A stretch of 64,000 nucleotides of DNA from Jackrogersella multiformis (lineage: Eukaryota > Ascomycota > Sordariomycetes > Xylariales > Hypoxylaceae). Position numbers and translations under genes: made by a program. Under the pieces are notes generated by a model. That model worked only from the letters and a program-made list of their open reading frames with translations, was not told the DNA's origin and ran no database searches. Within the stretch, counting starts at the first letter, position 1. Every line of letters starts with the position of its first letter. The stretch lies in assembly GCA_902806575.1 (NCBI GenBank), contig CADCXD010000006.1:496001-560000 (forward strand), read 5' to 3'. This document shows positions 10,725-23,900 of the stretch, piece after piece.

Positions 10725-12405
10725 ATGACGTTGCGTGTGCAACAGAATGGCAGCTCCTCAACCTCAGTCGTGGAGCTGGAGCCGGTTTATATGTCGTCGT
10801 CGTTACCGAAGCAGGATACCAAGATTGACATCTCAGCTCCCAGTCCGAGTTATCAGACGTCTAGCAGATGCGGCGATACTACTCCAGAGCAGGATATAAG
10901 CCAGCTTCCACCTCCTAATACCGCGACCGAGGTCGTGCAAAGATGGAACTACCCTCGAAAGAATATTCCACGCGTTGCTTCTTGCTTTTGGTCTTTTATA
11001 GTCATGGGCTCTAATGATGCTGCTTATGGCGTAAGCTTTCATACAATTTACAAAAGTTAGATATGTCCATTTTGCTGATGACCCTTATTTAGCCCCTTAT
11101 TCCATACGTAAGACGGCCCTCAAAATTCCCACCATGGCAAACTCTAGCCGGAGCGGAAAGCAGACTGATAAATGACATGCATAGATCCAAGCACACTATG
11201 GCCTCACATATCTAATAGTGTCGCTCATTTTCCTCTCGCCGTTCGTAGGATACACGGCAGCAGCGTTCTTGAACAACCTAATACATCTCAAGCTAGGCCA
11301 GAGGGGCGTCGCCGCTCTCTGCTCCGGGTGTCACTTTCTATCTTACATAATTATTGCCGTCCACCCGCCATATCCAGTCTTAGTAATTGCTTTCATGTTG
11401 GCTGGTTTTGGTAATGGTATTTGTGATGCTGGCTGGAACGCGTGGATAGGTAACATGGCACATGCGAATGAGATGTTAGGTATTCTTCACGGTCTCTACG
11501 GGGTTGGCGCCGTCCTAAGCCCGCTTATTGCTACGACTATGATCACCAAGGCCAACTTGCCCTGGTACACGTTTTATTACCTCATGGTGAGTTCATTGAT
11601 ACCGTAAAGGCAAACGCATAGTTAATCAGATCAGATTGGGATGGCTGCGCTAGAGGTAGCCGCATCAGTCAGCTGCTTCTGGACCGCAACTGGGCGCGAG
11701 TACAGGGAATCCCTAGCAAAGCACTCTGAATCGTCTAAGGGTACCCTTAAGGAGGCTCTACTCAATAATCCTGGAGCTCGTGTTACTTGGCTTTGTGCCC
11801 TTTTCTTGCTTGGTTACGTCGGTCTCGAAGTCGCCCTAGGAGGGTGGATCGTCGAATTCATGATTCAAGTGAGAAAAGGCGAGCCTTTTGCTAGCGGTAT
11901 GACGGCCACCGGGTTTTGGCTCGGATTGACGATGGGGCGTTTCGTCTTGGGGTTCGTGACACCGAAAATAGGAGAGAAGCTGGCGATCACGGTAAGTCTT
12001 TCTTGTTTGAGTCCATACAGCTTATTATTCTCATAAGCTCACGTACTGACTAACGATGGATAGATATACCTCCCAGTGACGATGGGGCTAGAGCTGTTGT
12101 TCTGGCTAGTCCCCCAATTCTACGTGTCCGCGGTCGCTGTAGCGCTTCAAGGTTTCTTCATAGGGCCGCTGTTCCCAGCTGCTATCGTTACCATGTCCAA
12201 ACTACTTCCTCGGCACCTCCATGTCGGAGCTATAGGGTTCGCCACGGCATTCGGTGGCAGCGGCGCGGCAGTGTTGCCCTTTGCCGTCGGAGCGATCGCC
12301 CAGGCCAAGGGCGTGCAGGTATTGCAGCCCATTATTATCGCCTTACTTGGTATGATCTTGATGTTGTGGATTGCATTGCCTAGGATGGATAAAAAGAAAG
12401 CCTAG
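10725..12405 (+). CDS. Major facilitator superfamily transporter (FHS / BSC6-like)
   Basis: Predicted plasma-membrane or vacuolar transporter with an unknown substrate. Five exons, 10725-11030, 11093-11107, 11185-11586, 11635-11991 and 12064-12405, all join in phase 0 and give 473 residues. After a ~90-residue polar, serine-rich cytoplasmic N-terminus, membrane segments follow: the GSNDAAYG helix, then FLSPFVGYTAAAFLNN, FGNGICDAGWNAWIG, GILHGLYGVGAVLSPLI, TGFWLGLTMGRFVLGF, and QGFFIGPLFPAAIVTMSKLL with FGGSGAAVLPF. This motif pattern is that of fungal MFS proteins related to yeast BSC6 and the fucose permease group. The second exon is only 15 nt and encodes PLIPY, completing the conserved AAYG-PLIPY helix. 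Leaving it out would delete five membrane residues but keep the frame. A pyrimidine tract lies upstream. Confidence 0.9.
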
Positions 12406-13330
12406 TTATCTAATAGCTGTAAAGAATCTCGGATGAGTACCTCCAGGTAGATATCTACCTAGGTAGGCGTTTTACCAAGTACTAGGAAGATAGATACCTA
12501 GGTAGGTTTGTGGATTTAAGCGGGTTGTCAATATCTATCTACATATCGTCTTTCTTTTCAGTGCGACCATTCACTATTAGATCCTATGTATGACCCTGAA
12601 TTGGGATTGAATACAAAAGTTGTTCAGGTACCTACCTAGGGTAGGACCTGATGACGTTTCGCAGTAAGTTTGTATTCGAAGAAGTTTCCTTACCTGGACG
12701 TTGTGTGGCATTATACTCACCATGCACATGACTAGAGAAAATCCTTCCTCGTAACCTTGCCTTTGCCTGCTGTATAGATATCGGTGAAGAAGGCAAATAA
12801 ACATACGTATACCTCCACGCCGATATACAAATGCTGCATTAACGCCTTTCGGGAATTGCTGGCATCACGTCATGGCTTCGCGTAGGCCTGACTGCCTAAC
12901 TATGTCTTGTGGCAACTTGCCTCTGTGTAAGCTATAGCTGGGCTGGTGAGTTGCAATGATAGCCTTCGTGGAACAGAAACATGATGAAAGACAGAAGAAA
13001 TTTCTAGGCAAATATACATTTCCTGTGACAACTTAGGAGACTTACCTACCTAAGTACCTAGGTAAAAACCTAAGCATGTAGGCATATATATCTAGGTATT
13101 TACCCCCGGCTCAGGAGAAAGAAAAAGTCATGTGAGCGTCTTGACATGCCGTCAGCAAGGGTCTAAGGAAATGTTACATGGGAAATTTACGCACTCGGCC
13201 GCGGTGTTGGGACTACATAGGTACTGTATACCTGCATACTATATCGATGTAGGTAAGCGTGTTTTTAAGAACCGTTAGATTGAATGCATCTGCCTTCTAT
13301 ACCTAGGTAGGTAAATATTGAAGATCCATT

Positions 13331-13360
13331 AAGAGGGGATATAAGAGGGGATATAAGAGA
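13331..13360. repeat. 12-bp direct repeat (AAGAGGGGATAT), two copies plus a partial
   Basis: Two perfect adjacent copies of AAGAGGGGATAT are followed by a partial AAGAGA copy. It is non-coding, with no further structure. Confidence 0.85.
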
Positions 13361-13613
13361 GATAGAATGAGGCCTCTGAGAAAGGTGGCTAACGTGGCTA
13401 TCTGTAACATATTGGGCAATTTGTCAAGACAAGTCTACGGAAGTTGATCCCGTCAAATCGGGTTCGATTCCAAAGGCCGGTCCGTAATATCCGCTCTGAT
13501 TATATGCATGACGTCTTGCAGTAGTAGTAGCCTGTGACAATATTTTAAGATGCAAGCAGAGCCTATGATCTGGACGGTTTTTATATACCTACAGGTTTTG
13601 GTTCTTATGAAAA

Positions 13614-13649
13614 GAACCGATTAGTGAACCGATTAGTGAACCGATTAGT
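13614..13649. repeat. 12-bp direct repeat (GAACCGATTAGT), three copies
   Basis: Three perfect tandem copies of GAACCGATTAGT lie in otherwise featureless intergenic DNA. Confidence 0.9.
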
Positions 13650-15031
13650 GATTCACGGTAGCATGCATCCATTGTCTAAGATGCATTCATGGGTACCAGA
13701 CATCCCAATTAATAGCACGGATATGATATGCTATATATACCTACCTGCCTGCAAGTTAGTTTCGATGTTAGATGTTAGATGCTAGGCTCGACAATACTAC
13801 CTACCAATGGCATCCATCCCAACGGTACTCGACAGAGTTCATGATCTGACATCTTTCGACCCGAACCTGATCTGTAGCCCATCTATATAACATCCATATG
13901 CAATAGAATAGAATATACAATGATTATCTCTTTATGTTGGAAATAAGTAAGTTGGGTATATGTGATTAGGAAGTGAAAGTTATAGATACATAGAATAATG
14001 AATAATTGGGATAATTGGAATTTAAACATGACTACCTAAAGTACCTAGGTACCTACCTAAGGTAGTGACTGCAAACATTGAAAGAAAGAGCTTGGGCCTT
14101 GTGACGTTAAAAGGCAGGCTGCTGTAGTGACTCGTAGTGCGTACCTCCTAGGTACATATGTAGGTGATTATTGTAGGTGGGCTGGCCCTATTACGTACCG
14201 CTACTTCTGCCTCTACACCAACAGAACGAAAAGGAACCTAGGTTGGAACCTTAGGAAGAAGGAAGGCGTCAACTGGCCTACGTAAGGCAATTGACTTCCA
14301 CTAAGTCTTATGGATTCCACTATTTCCCCCCACCTAGAAGCCACCCACTTACCTACCCAAAATTCGTATCGCGTCTTCTACCTTCAACCTTTGACCTTTG
14401 ACCTTCAACGTCTTGTCCAACTTCAATACATAACTTCATTAAAATATCATCATCAACTGTGACAGCTTAGTATTGTTGTCCCGCTTGGTCATACCTTATT
14501 TCGAACACTTTGCGACCCCGTGCTAGCAATCAGGCTAACAAAACAAACGTCGCACATATTCACAACCCCCTCTCCAATTTCTAACTACCCAGCTACCTAC
14601 CTGCCTACCTGCCTACCTAGGTACCTAGCATAAGCCTTAAGGTAGTAAAAGGTGGTGGTGCATCGAAGATCGAACATCATTCGCCCTTTCGAATAGTCCA
14701 ATCCCCCCAGAATAGCTAGCTAGAGAAGCTCAGAGAGCTGCGACATGTCAGCGTGCACACTTACTCCTAGCAGCACGAGATCAACGCCACCATCGATCAT
14801 ACCTACAACGGCGCAACCTTAACTACCATCAATAATAGAGTGTGCGTCTACAAGAGAAGAAAAACATATATTAAGAACTGAATTCGGGTCTCGAAAGCGA
14901 AGGAAAAGAAACAAATCAGGTGTTGTGCCACGACCATAGTATATCTCACCCCCAGAACCAGAACCCAGAAATATCCCCATTTGATCGATCACATAGGGCT
15001 GACCCATATCGCTAGATACTATATCTCCGCC

Positions 15032-18000
15032 ATGGACGAGGCTCTCGATCCTGCATCTGCTGCCGCAGCCTTCTCTGCTGCTTCGCAATTCATGAGCACC
15101 TATGTCGTCGGCGACACCATCTCGCGCGCAACATCGCCCGGTCTGCCACCATCCACCTCCCTTGATGCCAGCGATACGAAACGTTATCGACCTCGAACCT
15201 TTGCATACTTCCAATTATTACCCTATACTGTCGAGGATGATAGCGAGCGCGATAGTGCCTTGCAGGGAATACTCAAGCAGCTCTATGTAGCCGTAAGAGC
15301 AGAAGACTTCTCTCCTGGCGCTCTCCATTGGACGCGCCAGCTTCAGGGATGGCTTTCACTAAAGTTCGACATGCCTCGCGAGCTTCGCGCCAGACTTGTG
15401 AAGTTGTACTTCCACCTCTCCTTGGCCCCTGGGTTGGACAATAATTCCGCCGATCGGTTCTCGAAAATGGTAGTATTATTAATCAGGAGGAAGCAAGCCC
15501 TTAAACCCGAGGACGACTTAACTCTCGATTGGAGGCCGCTCTGGAAAGAGTTGAAGGCTTTAGTGCTACCCGGCGAGGCGGCTGCGCATCACTCCTCTCG
15601 AAGACGGGGTGTTAAGCACCTCCGGAAGCTATGCTTATATTCACAATTGTATTTCGATCCTAAAGAGCGCCGTGCCATACTAGAAGAGATCCTCCCCTTC
15701 TTCAGCACCTCGGACATTCAGAATGCTTATATTGTCATTGGCATCCTGAATATCCTAATGCCTACTACCCCAGCCCCTCCTACAGAGCCACAATCCCAGC
15801 CGTCCGACTTCATACCTACCTTCTTTCACCTCTGGTCGTTGATGACCCGCTCTAAGGTTGTAGACAACGCCTTTATCGATATATTCTCCAGGATTGCCAG
15901 GGATTACCTAACTTGCCGTCACGTCCCATTTGATGAGCATGGTGTATTCACACGGGAACAGTCCGATCTAATCTTTACTGCTATCCTTCGTCTGACTGAA
16001 ATCCCTGTTGGGCAGGCGAATTCGCCATATACATCACTTGACTATTCGGCTGGAATGGGTATTTTTCTTGAGAAAGACAAGAAGAAACATCCCATTCCAT
16101 ACATCATTGCGCGCTGGGTTATATCCTCGCTGTCGCCACATTGCCTCGACAAGGACAATTCGATCTTGAATAGCCTCGAAGGGCTTATGGAGTCGGTTGA
16201 TACCTTCTTCCACCCGTCGAATCAAGGTTCGTGGACCAAGATGTTAGCTCAGCTGACCTATTACCTGTCTGAGCTGTTTGTGTCCCGTTGGAATAGAGAG
16301 CAGAATGAAGAGCAGGACACCCCCGACGAACGGAGGATCAATGATGCTCTGAAGCATCGGTTCGTCTTAAGTCTGCGAGAAGTCACTTTTATGGGACTTT
16401 TTGGGAAGAGCTCCACCATTACAAGCTTGTACTTCAACGCTCTTCAGAACCTTACCTACCTTGAGCCCGATTTGATGCTACCTGGTGCACTCCAGAGGTT
16501 CTATCCGAGTTTGCAAGGCTTAGTCGAAGTTCACCGAACTACGTCTAGTCTCTGTGGTTTGAACATGATTGCCAATATCATGTCCCGCCAGAAGGGCTTC
16601 AGATGTCACATCACCGCTTTATTAGCATTAGCATTACCTGGTATTGATGCTAATGATCTGAACAAGACACAGTATACATTGAACTTTATACAAAGTGTTG
16701 CTTACAGTATCCCATTCGCGACTTTGACAAGGGAGGATAACACGGTTCATGACACAACCCTTGCGATGCAATGGGTCCAAGGGGAGATGGAACGCATGGA
16801 ACGCGAGGGCCAGGATGTTAATATTGATTACAAGAATGAGCTGACTGACGAGGATGAGGCGGCCATTGTTCGCTCCTCTACAGCCGGCTTCAGTGAGTTC
16901 ATCATGACGCTGCTGGGGAAGGTGTTCACATTATTAGAGAATCTTCCGGATGCTGCGCAGGTACGTTCTGGGTCCCCTGAGGACAACATCATCAATACGC
17001 TGCCGGCTGCCTTGACTCCGATGTTTGCCTCCCTATCACCAGAACTCTTCGATATTGCTTTGGAGAAGCTCTCGACCTTCGTCTCAAGCCATGTTGTCCA
17101 CCAAGCTCGTGATGCCATGGCCTGGATTTGCAACGCGTTGTGTAAGGTAAACCCCGAGAAAACGCTTAAGGTGTTCATCCCAATGTTGATTGTCAACATA
17201 CGCAACGAGATTGACTACAACGGTGCTGCATCAGATCGAAGCAGCGGTACTGAAGTTCTGCCTCGCGACAGAGCTCTGGTTTGGCACGTCAGTATTTTAA
17301 GCATGTGTGTGGTTCATGTCGGTAGCGAGGTGCTCAAGTACAAGAAAGAGCTCTTCGAAATTGCAGAGTACATGCAGGAAAAATGCAGAGGTCTCCCCAC
17401 TATCCATATCAGCAACTACATTCACCATCTACTCCTTAATCTCACACACACCTACCCTATCGACACTTCGTTGTACGAACCCAATATTGTACAGCGTGGC
17501 CTAGGCGTTGATGACTGGGGCAAAACAACATCGTCAGCAGATCTGACGATCCGGTGGCATCGACCCTTAGAGGAGGAGATTCAGTTCGCAGTGGAACTAT
17601 TTGAATCTCAAGCTGAAGGCGCTATGGAACGCCTGGAGTCTTTCATGAGTGACAATCCCCCTGTTAGTCGGAAAGGGAAGAATAAAGAATGGTCAGATGA
17701 GGTCTCCCGTCAATTAACCCAGCTACGATTGGTCATCTCCGGCCTTGCAGCCCTGTTCGATCCAAAGCGGGCGTCTGGTGAATCGAATGGGCATATCAAC
17801 GGCAATGGGAAAATCGGCGACCAGGATGACGAGACTATGGGCGATGATGACGATTACAGCGAGAATCCGCTAGCCGAGGTAGGAGAAGATGACGAGACGA
17901 AACCACAGTTCAAGTATCCGAGCGGTTATTTACTCACCCCTGAAAGCCCACTGTACAACCGAATTCATAGCCTCCGAGAGGATATAGGAAGGCTACTCTC

Positions 18001-20953
18001 CCAAACGCATTCCTTCCTTAATGGCAACCAGGAAGATGATGTTGCGTGCTTTACGGCATTATACAACACCTATCGTACCTGGATTACAGATGTGGGTTTT
18101 GAGCGGTCGGCGCACCCATTAGACCGACTAGTTCGACTCTACAGAGCAGACATCGCCCCCTTCAAGATAAGCGGGCTACGGAAGCCATACCCTCGGTCTC
18201 TGCTTATCAAACGAGCCGATGCATACCAGTTGCAACGCGTCAAGCACAACGCATCGGTGAGGAGAAAGAGCGAGCTAGACAAACGATTGTTACTTGACCT
18301 TGCAGAGTCGTCTGTCTCGTCGTACGCGGATGTACGACGAATAGCGCAGGGGGCGCAAGATGCGTCTCTCAAGGCATTGATAGGCGGTCGCCCACTCGTC
18401 ATTCCTGTCATTTTGGAAAGATTCCGTAAAGCCCTTGACGAGACCGATCATGATCGTATCAAGGGTGCTATGTATACACTTCTCTTCACAAGCCTGCTTA
18501 GGACACTGATGAGAGACTGGAGATTTGCTCCTGACTTGATGCGATTATACATCCAGACGGCCAATGTTGACAAAACCTCAATCCAGAACCTAGGGGCAAC
18601 GGCAATCTATCCACTCATTGACTTTGGCAAGCGGTTCGAATTAATGGTGATAACAGATAAGCAAATAGTTGACCTGATCAAGCCCGCTGAAGACTGCACA
18701 AGAGCCATCGACACGAGACACGACTTCATTGCCGAACGACGAAAGAAAGTCGAACAGAAGAAGGCAGCTTTAGGGCTAGAGTTGACCGAACTTGCGAAGG
18801 AATCTCATTGGAAGACAGCCAGTCGCTGCGCTATCTTCACGACCAATCTTTGCCTGCGCTTTGAGACTATTGCACCCCCAGAGTTCATCGAGCTAATCGT
18901 CAAGGGTACCAATGATCCCCATCCAGGTTTACGGGCCAACTACCTAAACGCATTCTCGAACATCTTCACCGCGATCGATCAACGCGCCGTGTATGGGCAC
19001 AGTTACGCAGACTATCTTGAAGAAAAGGAACAAGACATCAATAAGCTCATCATTCCAGTTCCGAAAGGCGATGTTGGGTTTACGCAGACTTTCCTAGATA
19101 GCTTCAAACATCCTGAGAAGGCCGAGTACTTCGTCGACACGGATCATCCTGGATGGTTAGTCTGGGGCAAACAATTCAATGCCTTCAAGGCAAAACCTGA
19201 CAAATTTGATGCATATGACGGTGTTGAGATGGCCGCAAGACAGCAAATTGGGAAACTAGTAACGAAGGAGTGGCTCTCTCAATGTTTTGACTATCTTAAG
19301 CAAGAGCCGCGAGATTCATCGTCTGACAGATTTAGGACCACCAATGTTGTCCTACTTATGCACATTTTCGACCTCATGATCTACGGGCAGACTGAGCTGA
19401 AATTTGCAGATGTCAAAGAACTAGTCGCTGAAGTATATGGAGACGGTAGCGATAAGCACCAGCATCGTGCTACAGCGGAAATATTGGGTGCCTTGATGGT
19501 TGGTACAGCATATGACCCCGTCAATATGAAGGAAGAAGTATGGAACTTCGCACAGCCAATGATCCTCGATGTCTTCGCAGATAACCTAACCCCTGACAAC
19601 CTCTCGTACTGGGTCACATGCCTTCATTTCATTATTGACACAAAGGATCCTCGCCGTACCAGCGAGCTCGTCAGCCGACTAAGCTCTTTCCGCCTAGATA
19701 TGAATTCCAATGCTGCCTTTAAAGAATCCTCAAAGGTGCAGCTTCTCGAGTTCCTAATCAACGATTGCGGCTGGCACTATCGCCACGAGAAGCCGATCCT
19801 AGACGACTTCCTAGCACACATTGATCACCCATATAAAGCTGTGCGTGAATCAATTGGTCGTGTCATTGCTACAATCTACAGAACTCGATACCATGAGTCG
19901 TTCGAGAATGTCGGTGCTCTACTTGAACAGAACAAGGCGGACTCGAACATTGGTATCCGACCGTACAAGCCGAGTGAAGAATTCACTACTACTATGAAGG
20001 GCATATTTGACCGCCTCGAAACTTGGCGGCATGAGCGCACCCCAGGCCAGCAGACACCATCTTCTTACACGTCTGGGTCGAAGACTGTTCTTATATGGCT
20101 AGACAGTACTCTATCATCGCAGGAATGCATTCAACTCATTCCTTTCTTCCCGGATCCATTCATTGATCAGCTTCTACATATGATGGATGTCAAGGAGGAT
20201 CCTGAGTTGATGCGTCTGGCCTATCATGTATATCGTCATCTTCCGAACATTCCCTTCCGTACTGGCGAAGACGCGCCCTTCGTTGCGGCACTGATACGCC
20301 TCGGGAAGACCGCTACAAGTTGGCACCAACGGCTAAGAGCGATGGTCAACATGCAGGTCATCTATTTCCGACGACTATTCTTGATGGATGCGTCTCAGCG
20401 AGAGTTGCTCTTTGACGCGGTAGGTGATATGTTAGCCGATCCTCAACTTGAAGTACGAACCGTTGCCAGCGCGACGCTGGCTGGCATGATTAGATGCTCC
20501 CCTGCTACGATACGGAACCCCTTTATCGAAACATTGAAGTCCCGTTTTGAGACACAGCTATCCCGGAACCCAATGCCAAAGAAGAGACAGCCCGGTACTG
20601 AAACACCAGTCAATGTTACTCAACAAATCGTGAGAAGACACGCTGCCGTGCTGGGACTTGGATCACTGATCGAAGCGTTCCCGTATGCGACCCCGCCGCC
20701 AAGCTGGATGCCGGAGGTTTTAGCTCTTCTCGCAAGACGTGCAGCAAGCGATCCAGGTGTGGTCGGCAAGGCTACAAAGGCAATCTTATCCGAATTCAAA
20801 AAGACAAGACAGGATAGCTGGGGAGTCGATCAGAAGGTAAGTTTTGTTTTTTCTAGGCTTGCCCGAATAACCCGCTAACTTGTTGAATAGTATTTCACTC
20901 ACGAGCAACTCGAAGACCTAGAGGGAGTTCTCTGGAAGAGTTACTTTGCATAA
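15032..20953 (+). CDS. BLM10: Proteasome activator BLM10 / PA200
   Basis: A HEAT-repeat solenoid that caps the 20S proteasome and opens its gate; it acts in nucleus and cytoplasm. Two exons, 15032-20836 and 20891-20953, with a 54-nt phase-0 intron give 1955 residues, within the family range (yeast about 2140, human about 1840). The start is the ATG at 15032 in good context (CGCCATGGA); upstream in-frame codons lack an ATG. The sequence is helical and HEAT-like throughout. An acidic, probably disordered loop at about residues 925-960 (DQDDETMGDDDDYSE) corresponds to the variable insert of this family. The C-terminal third, with QLLEFLINDCGWHYRHE and DPQLEVRTVASATLAGMI, is the conserved part. 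The last exon encodes only 20 residues and ends WKSYFA, so the docking tail is YFA rather than the YYA I know from yeast and human. The intron must be removed for this tail to exist; read-through ends in FSRLARITR. Confidence 0.96.
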
Positions 20954-23900
20954 AAGTAATTGGAGAATGTGTGGTTGGGTCGCTTTTGGCCACGTCGAAG
21001 CATAGGACCAGTGACTGGAATAGACATTTCTACTCATAACACGGCGCGTTTTCCTAGGATGCCGAGTGTGTACACTAAGGGCTACTGGAACGGGAATGAG
21101 GATAGGCCAGATAGGGTATCTCTTTACGCTGATGATTTCAGGAACCAACTTGGCATATAGACGCGGAGGAGTCGATCGACTAAGTTCGGACAAGGGAGCC
21201 ATAAGGGAGTTCACACTCGAGAGATATTACAGATACCTAGCTAGGTACTAGTATGTCCAGCGATGGACTGTGGGCGTTGTCCGGCGTATATTATGTATCC
21301 GGCAGGCCTTAGGAAGTATGCGGGTTAGAAAAGAAGTAACATGACAAATAGTGCGTCCTATCTTGTTGTATTGTGACATGTACGTTGTGACCATGGACCC
21401 CCTGATAACCAGATATGAAGGTATCTTCAACGGTCCTAAGGGTATCCCGTACATATTTACTCGATACTCATTTCCGTGCTATGACTGCTGCTTTCTAGCT
21501 ACGGCTTGGCGGCGTTGTGTCTGATATTCGAGGTTGATGAGACCAGAACATAGGCCAAACACCAAGAGAATATATTAGAATGACAACTTTTTCCTTTGTA
21601 CCTAACCTACCTAAGGTAGTCAAAGAGAATTCTGTACTTTCTTCTAAGGTTTCTTAGTGCTTCAAAAAGTAAATAAATATATTATGCTGTTAGACCCGGT
21701 AGTTTCGAGTCTTGTCTCTTTACATCTTCATCTTTTAAAATAATACCTAGTTTAAAGATCCGTACTCTCTCCAGCGTTAACGAAACGAATACCAAAGTAA
21801 ATTTTCCTGTATTAACCAATTTCTGAGACTATATTGAATGATCATTGGAACTGATTTATTTGAGACTGTATGAACTTGAATATAGGTACCTGTTTAATTA
21901 TATTAAACCTATTTAAAAATGAGGGTTTCAACAACACCAATGGAAAATTTAAGCGTTTTGGTTGTTATTAAGCGTCTTTGAACTGCATTTCATTTTATGC
22001 TGTGACTTCAATTAAGAGCCCACGCCCCCTCCCCCCTGTTTCCTGATATTAGGTACTTTTAACAGAATAAAAGGTTAAGCTATAACTACCTACACTGAAT
22101 TCTTTGTTATTATACATATAATACGCGAACTTGTCAATTTCCTTATTATCCCTTTTTAACTTATAAACTCAAGATATTTCAGAGCATTTCTTGTATTAAT
22201 AGTATGCCATTATATCCCCCCTTAAACGTCATTCTTTAAAGAGGCTTGTGTTAAGTTGAACAATTCAACTCATTATGAAATACTAATAAACTTATACCTT
22301 AACTGATTGAGCTCACTTTGCTATTAGTTTGTTTATTAATTGGTACTTGAATAGTTAAAGTCAGGCGGGCATTCAGAAACAGCCTCCTCAAGTGCAGCTG
22401 AGTAAGAGCTGAGAAACCATGAACTGAGCTTTCATTGAAGATAGCTATTGAGGTTAAGACAGCTCGCTACCTGACTTTTTAAGCACATGTGACCATTACA
22501 CCCCAGGCTTTTATTATGCACCTATCACAACGGAGCAAATACACTGGCATACGAAAGACAAACTGGCTACGAACCGTATTTACGAAGCATCTATTTTGAT
22601 CTTGTTATGATTTAAGCATGAATATGAGTGTATAAAAATACTCATATAATGCCGATAATATGAGCTTAAGCTACATGCGTATAATAAGGAAGGTGTTTAA
22701 TTCGTTATTTAGGGGGGTGACTATGAATCATAGAACGTTGCAGGCCGATAGGATGCCAAGCTGCCCATCTATAGGTTTATGCGTATGGGAAATCTTTTCT
22801 AAAGATGTCTACGTTGTCTGACTAGGGGGGATGATCGAAGAAATCAACCATCATGTGTACTCTAATCAGCATCCGAAGATACCGAAGGATTATATTTCAT
22901 GAGACAGATGGAACTTTGTAAAGGAGTCAGATGACGAGTAGCTAACTACCGTACTTACTGCGATATTACCATACGCCATGTAACTGACACATGTAGACTG
23001 ACGAGGTTCTATGGCATAGCATGGTTATAGTATCCTACGGGTACCTACGTCGCGTTGCGCTATTGTTAATCTACGATGTTGCAACGACGTATTGCATTGC
23101 AACGAGAGCAGTACGGGTTGCATGCTCATAGCTAGCGAGTAACTGCCGTAGGTTAGGTAAACAGCCAACCAGGCAGAAGCTCGTCCATCCATGCAACGCA
23201 TCTCAGGTGCGCCGGAGAATTAATTTAAAAAGCGGCTACAACGGGGTCTCTCCAGATCCGACCGTTGCAGAAGCTGGGCTAGGCTGGGCTGGGCTGCCTA
23301 TACTATTACTACACCACGGGTTTAACGGCTCGAGGTGCTACTCTGGGTTCGGTGGTCATAGGTCCCAGGCCTCTCTCCTCTTCCAGCCAGGTCATGATCT
23401 TGGTGCCGAAGCCTGTGCATCATACGGGGCGTGCCGCAGACTTCTTGTAAGCTAGAGACGCCGAATTGACGCACATTACTAGTCTGTGACTGTGACATAA
23501 CCAGCGGTAACATGCTATATACGCACATAGGAAGTCAAGTAGAAAAAAAGGCTTCGACCAGGCTGCCAGGGAATGTGATAGACACGCTCGGCAAAATTCG
23601 GTATCCAGGTCTAGGCCGCAAACTCCTAGCCCGGCGCTAGAAACTACGTACGTATCCTTGTGGTCATAGGGAAGAAGAACGGGTTCTACTTTGTATGGCT
23701 TCCGGGAGATTAGGTTCCAGAATCGACTCCTAGTACCAGTACATACCATAGAGTAAGCAGTACAGTGAGAGATGGGAGAGCAGCAAGCTCGCAATTGCAA
23801 CAACGGCAAATTTCTTGGCGGCTATAGTGGATTAGTGAAGTTGACTTCGTCGTCGTTTTGTTGGGAAGTTAGTTGAAAAGTGGAATAGCAAGCGTTACTT

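Larger units (their letters stand above)
12406..15031. other. Intergenic region between the MFS transporter and BLM10
   Basis: No gene found. It contains TACCTAGGTA-type palindromes (about 12456, 12490, 12636, 13050, 13300, 14042 and 14618), two short minisatellites (13331-13360 and 13614-13649) and a tRNA-B-box-like GGTTCGATTCC near 13470 without a tRNA fold. The last ~700 bp carry AC/CT-rich sequence and are probably the BLM10 promoter and leader. Confidence 0.55.

Noticed and set aside
13411..13487. GGTTCGATTCC B-box-like sequence suggesting a tRNA
   Set aside because: The flanking bases do not form a T-stem beyond three pairs, and no acceptor or anticodon stem can be drawn. Probably chance.
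14819..15214. 131-codon frame antisense to the BLM10 start
   Set aside because: Shadow of the BLM10 coding exon and leader, with no recognisable motif.
23420..23809. 129-codon Cys- and Ser-rich minus-strand frame
   Set aside because: Composition looks random, there is no signal peptide or regular cysteine spacing, and no neighbour supports it.
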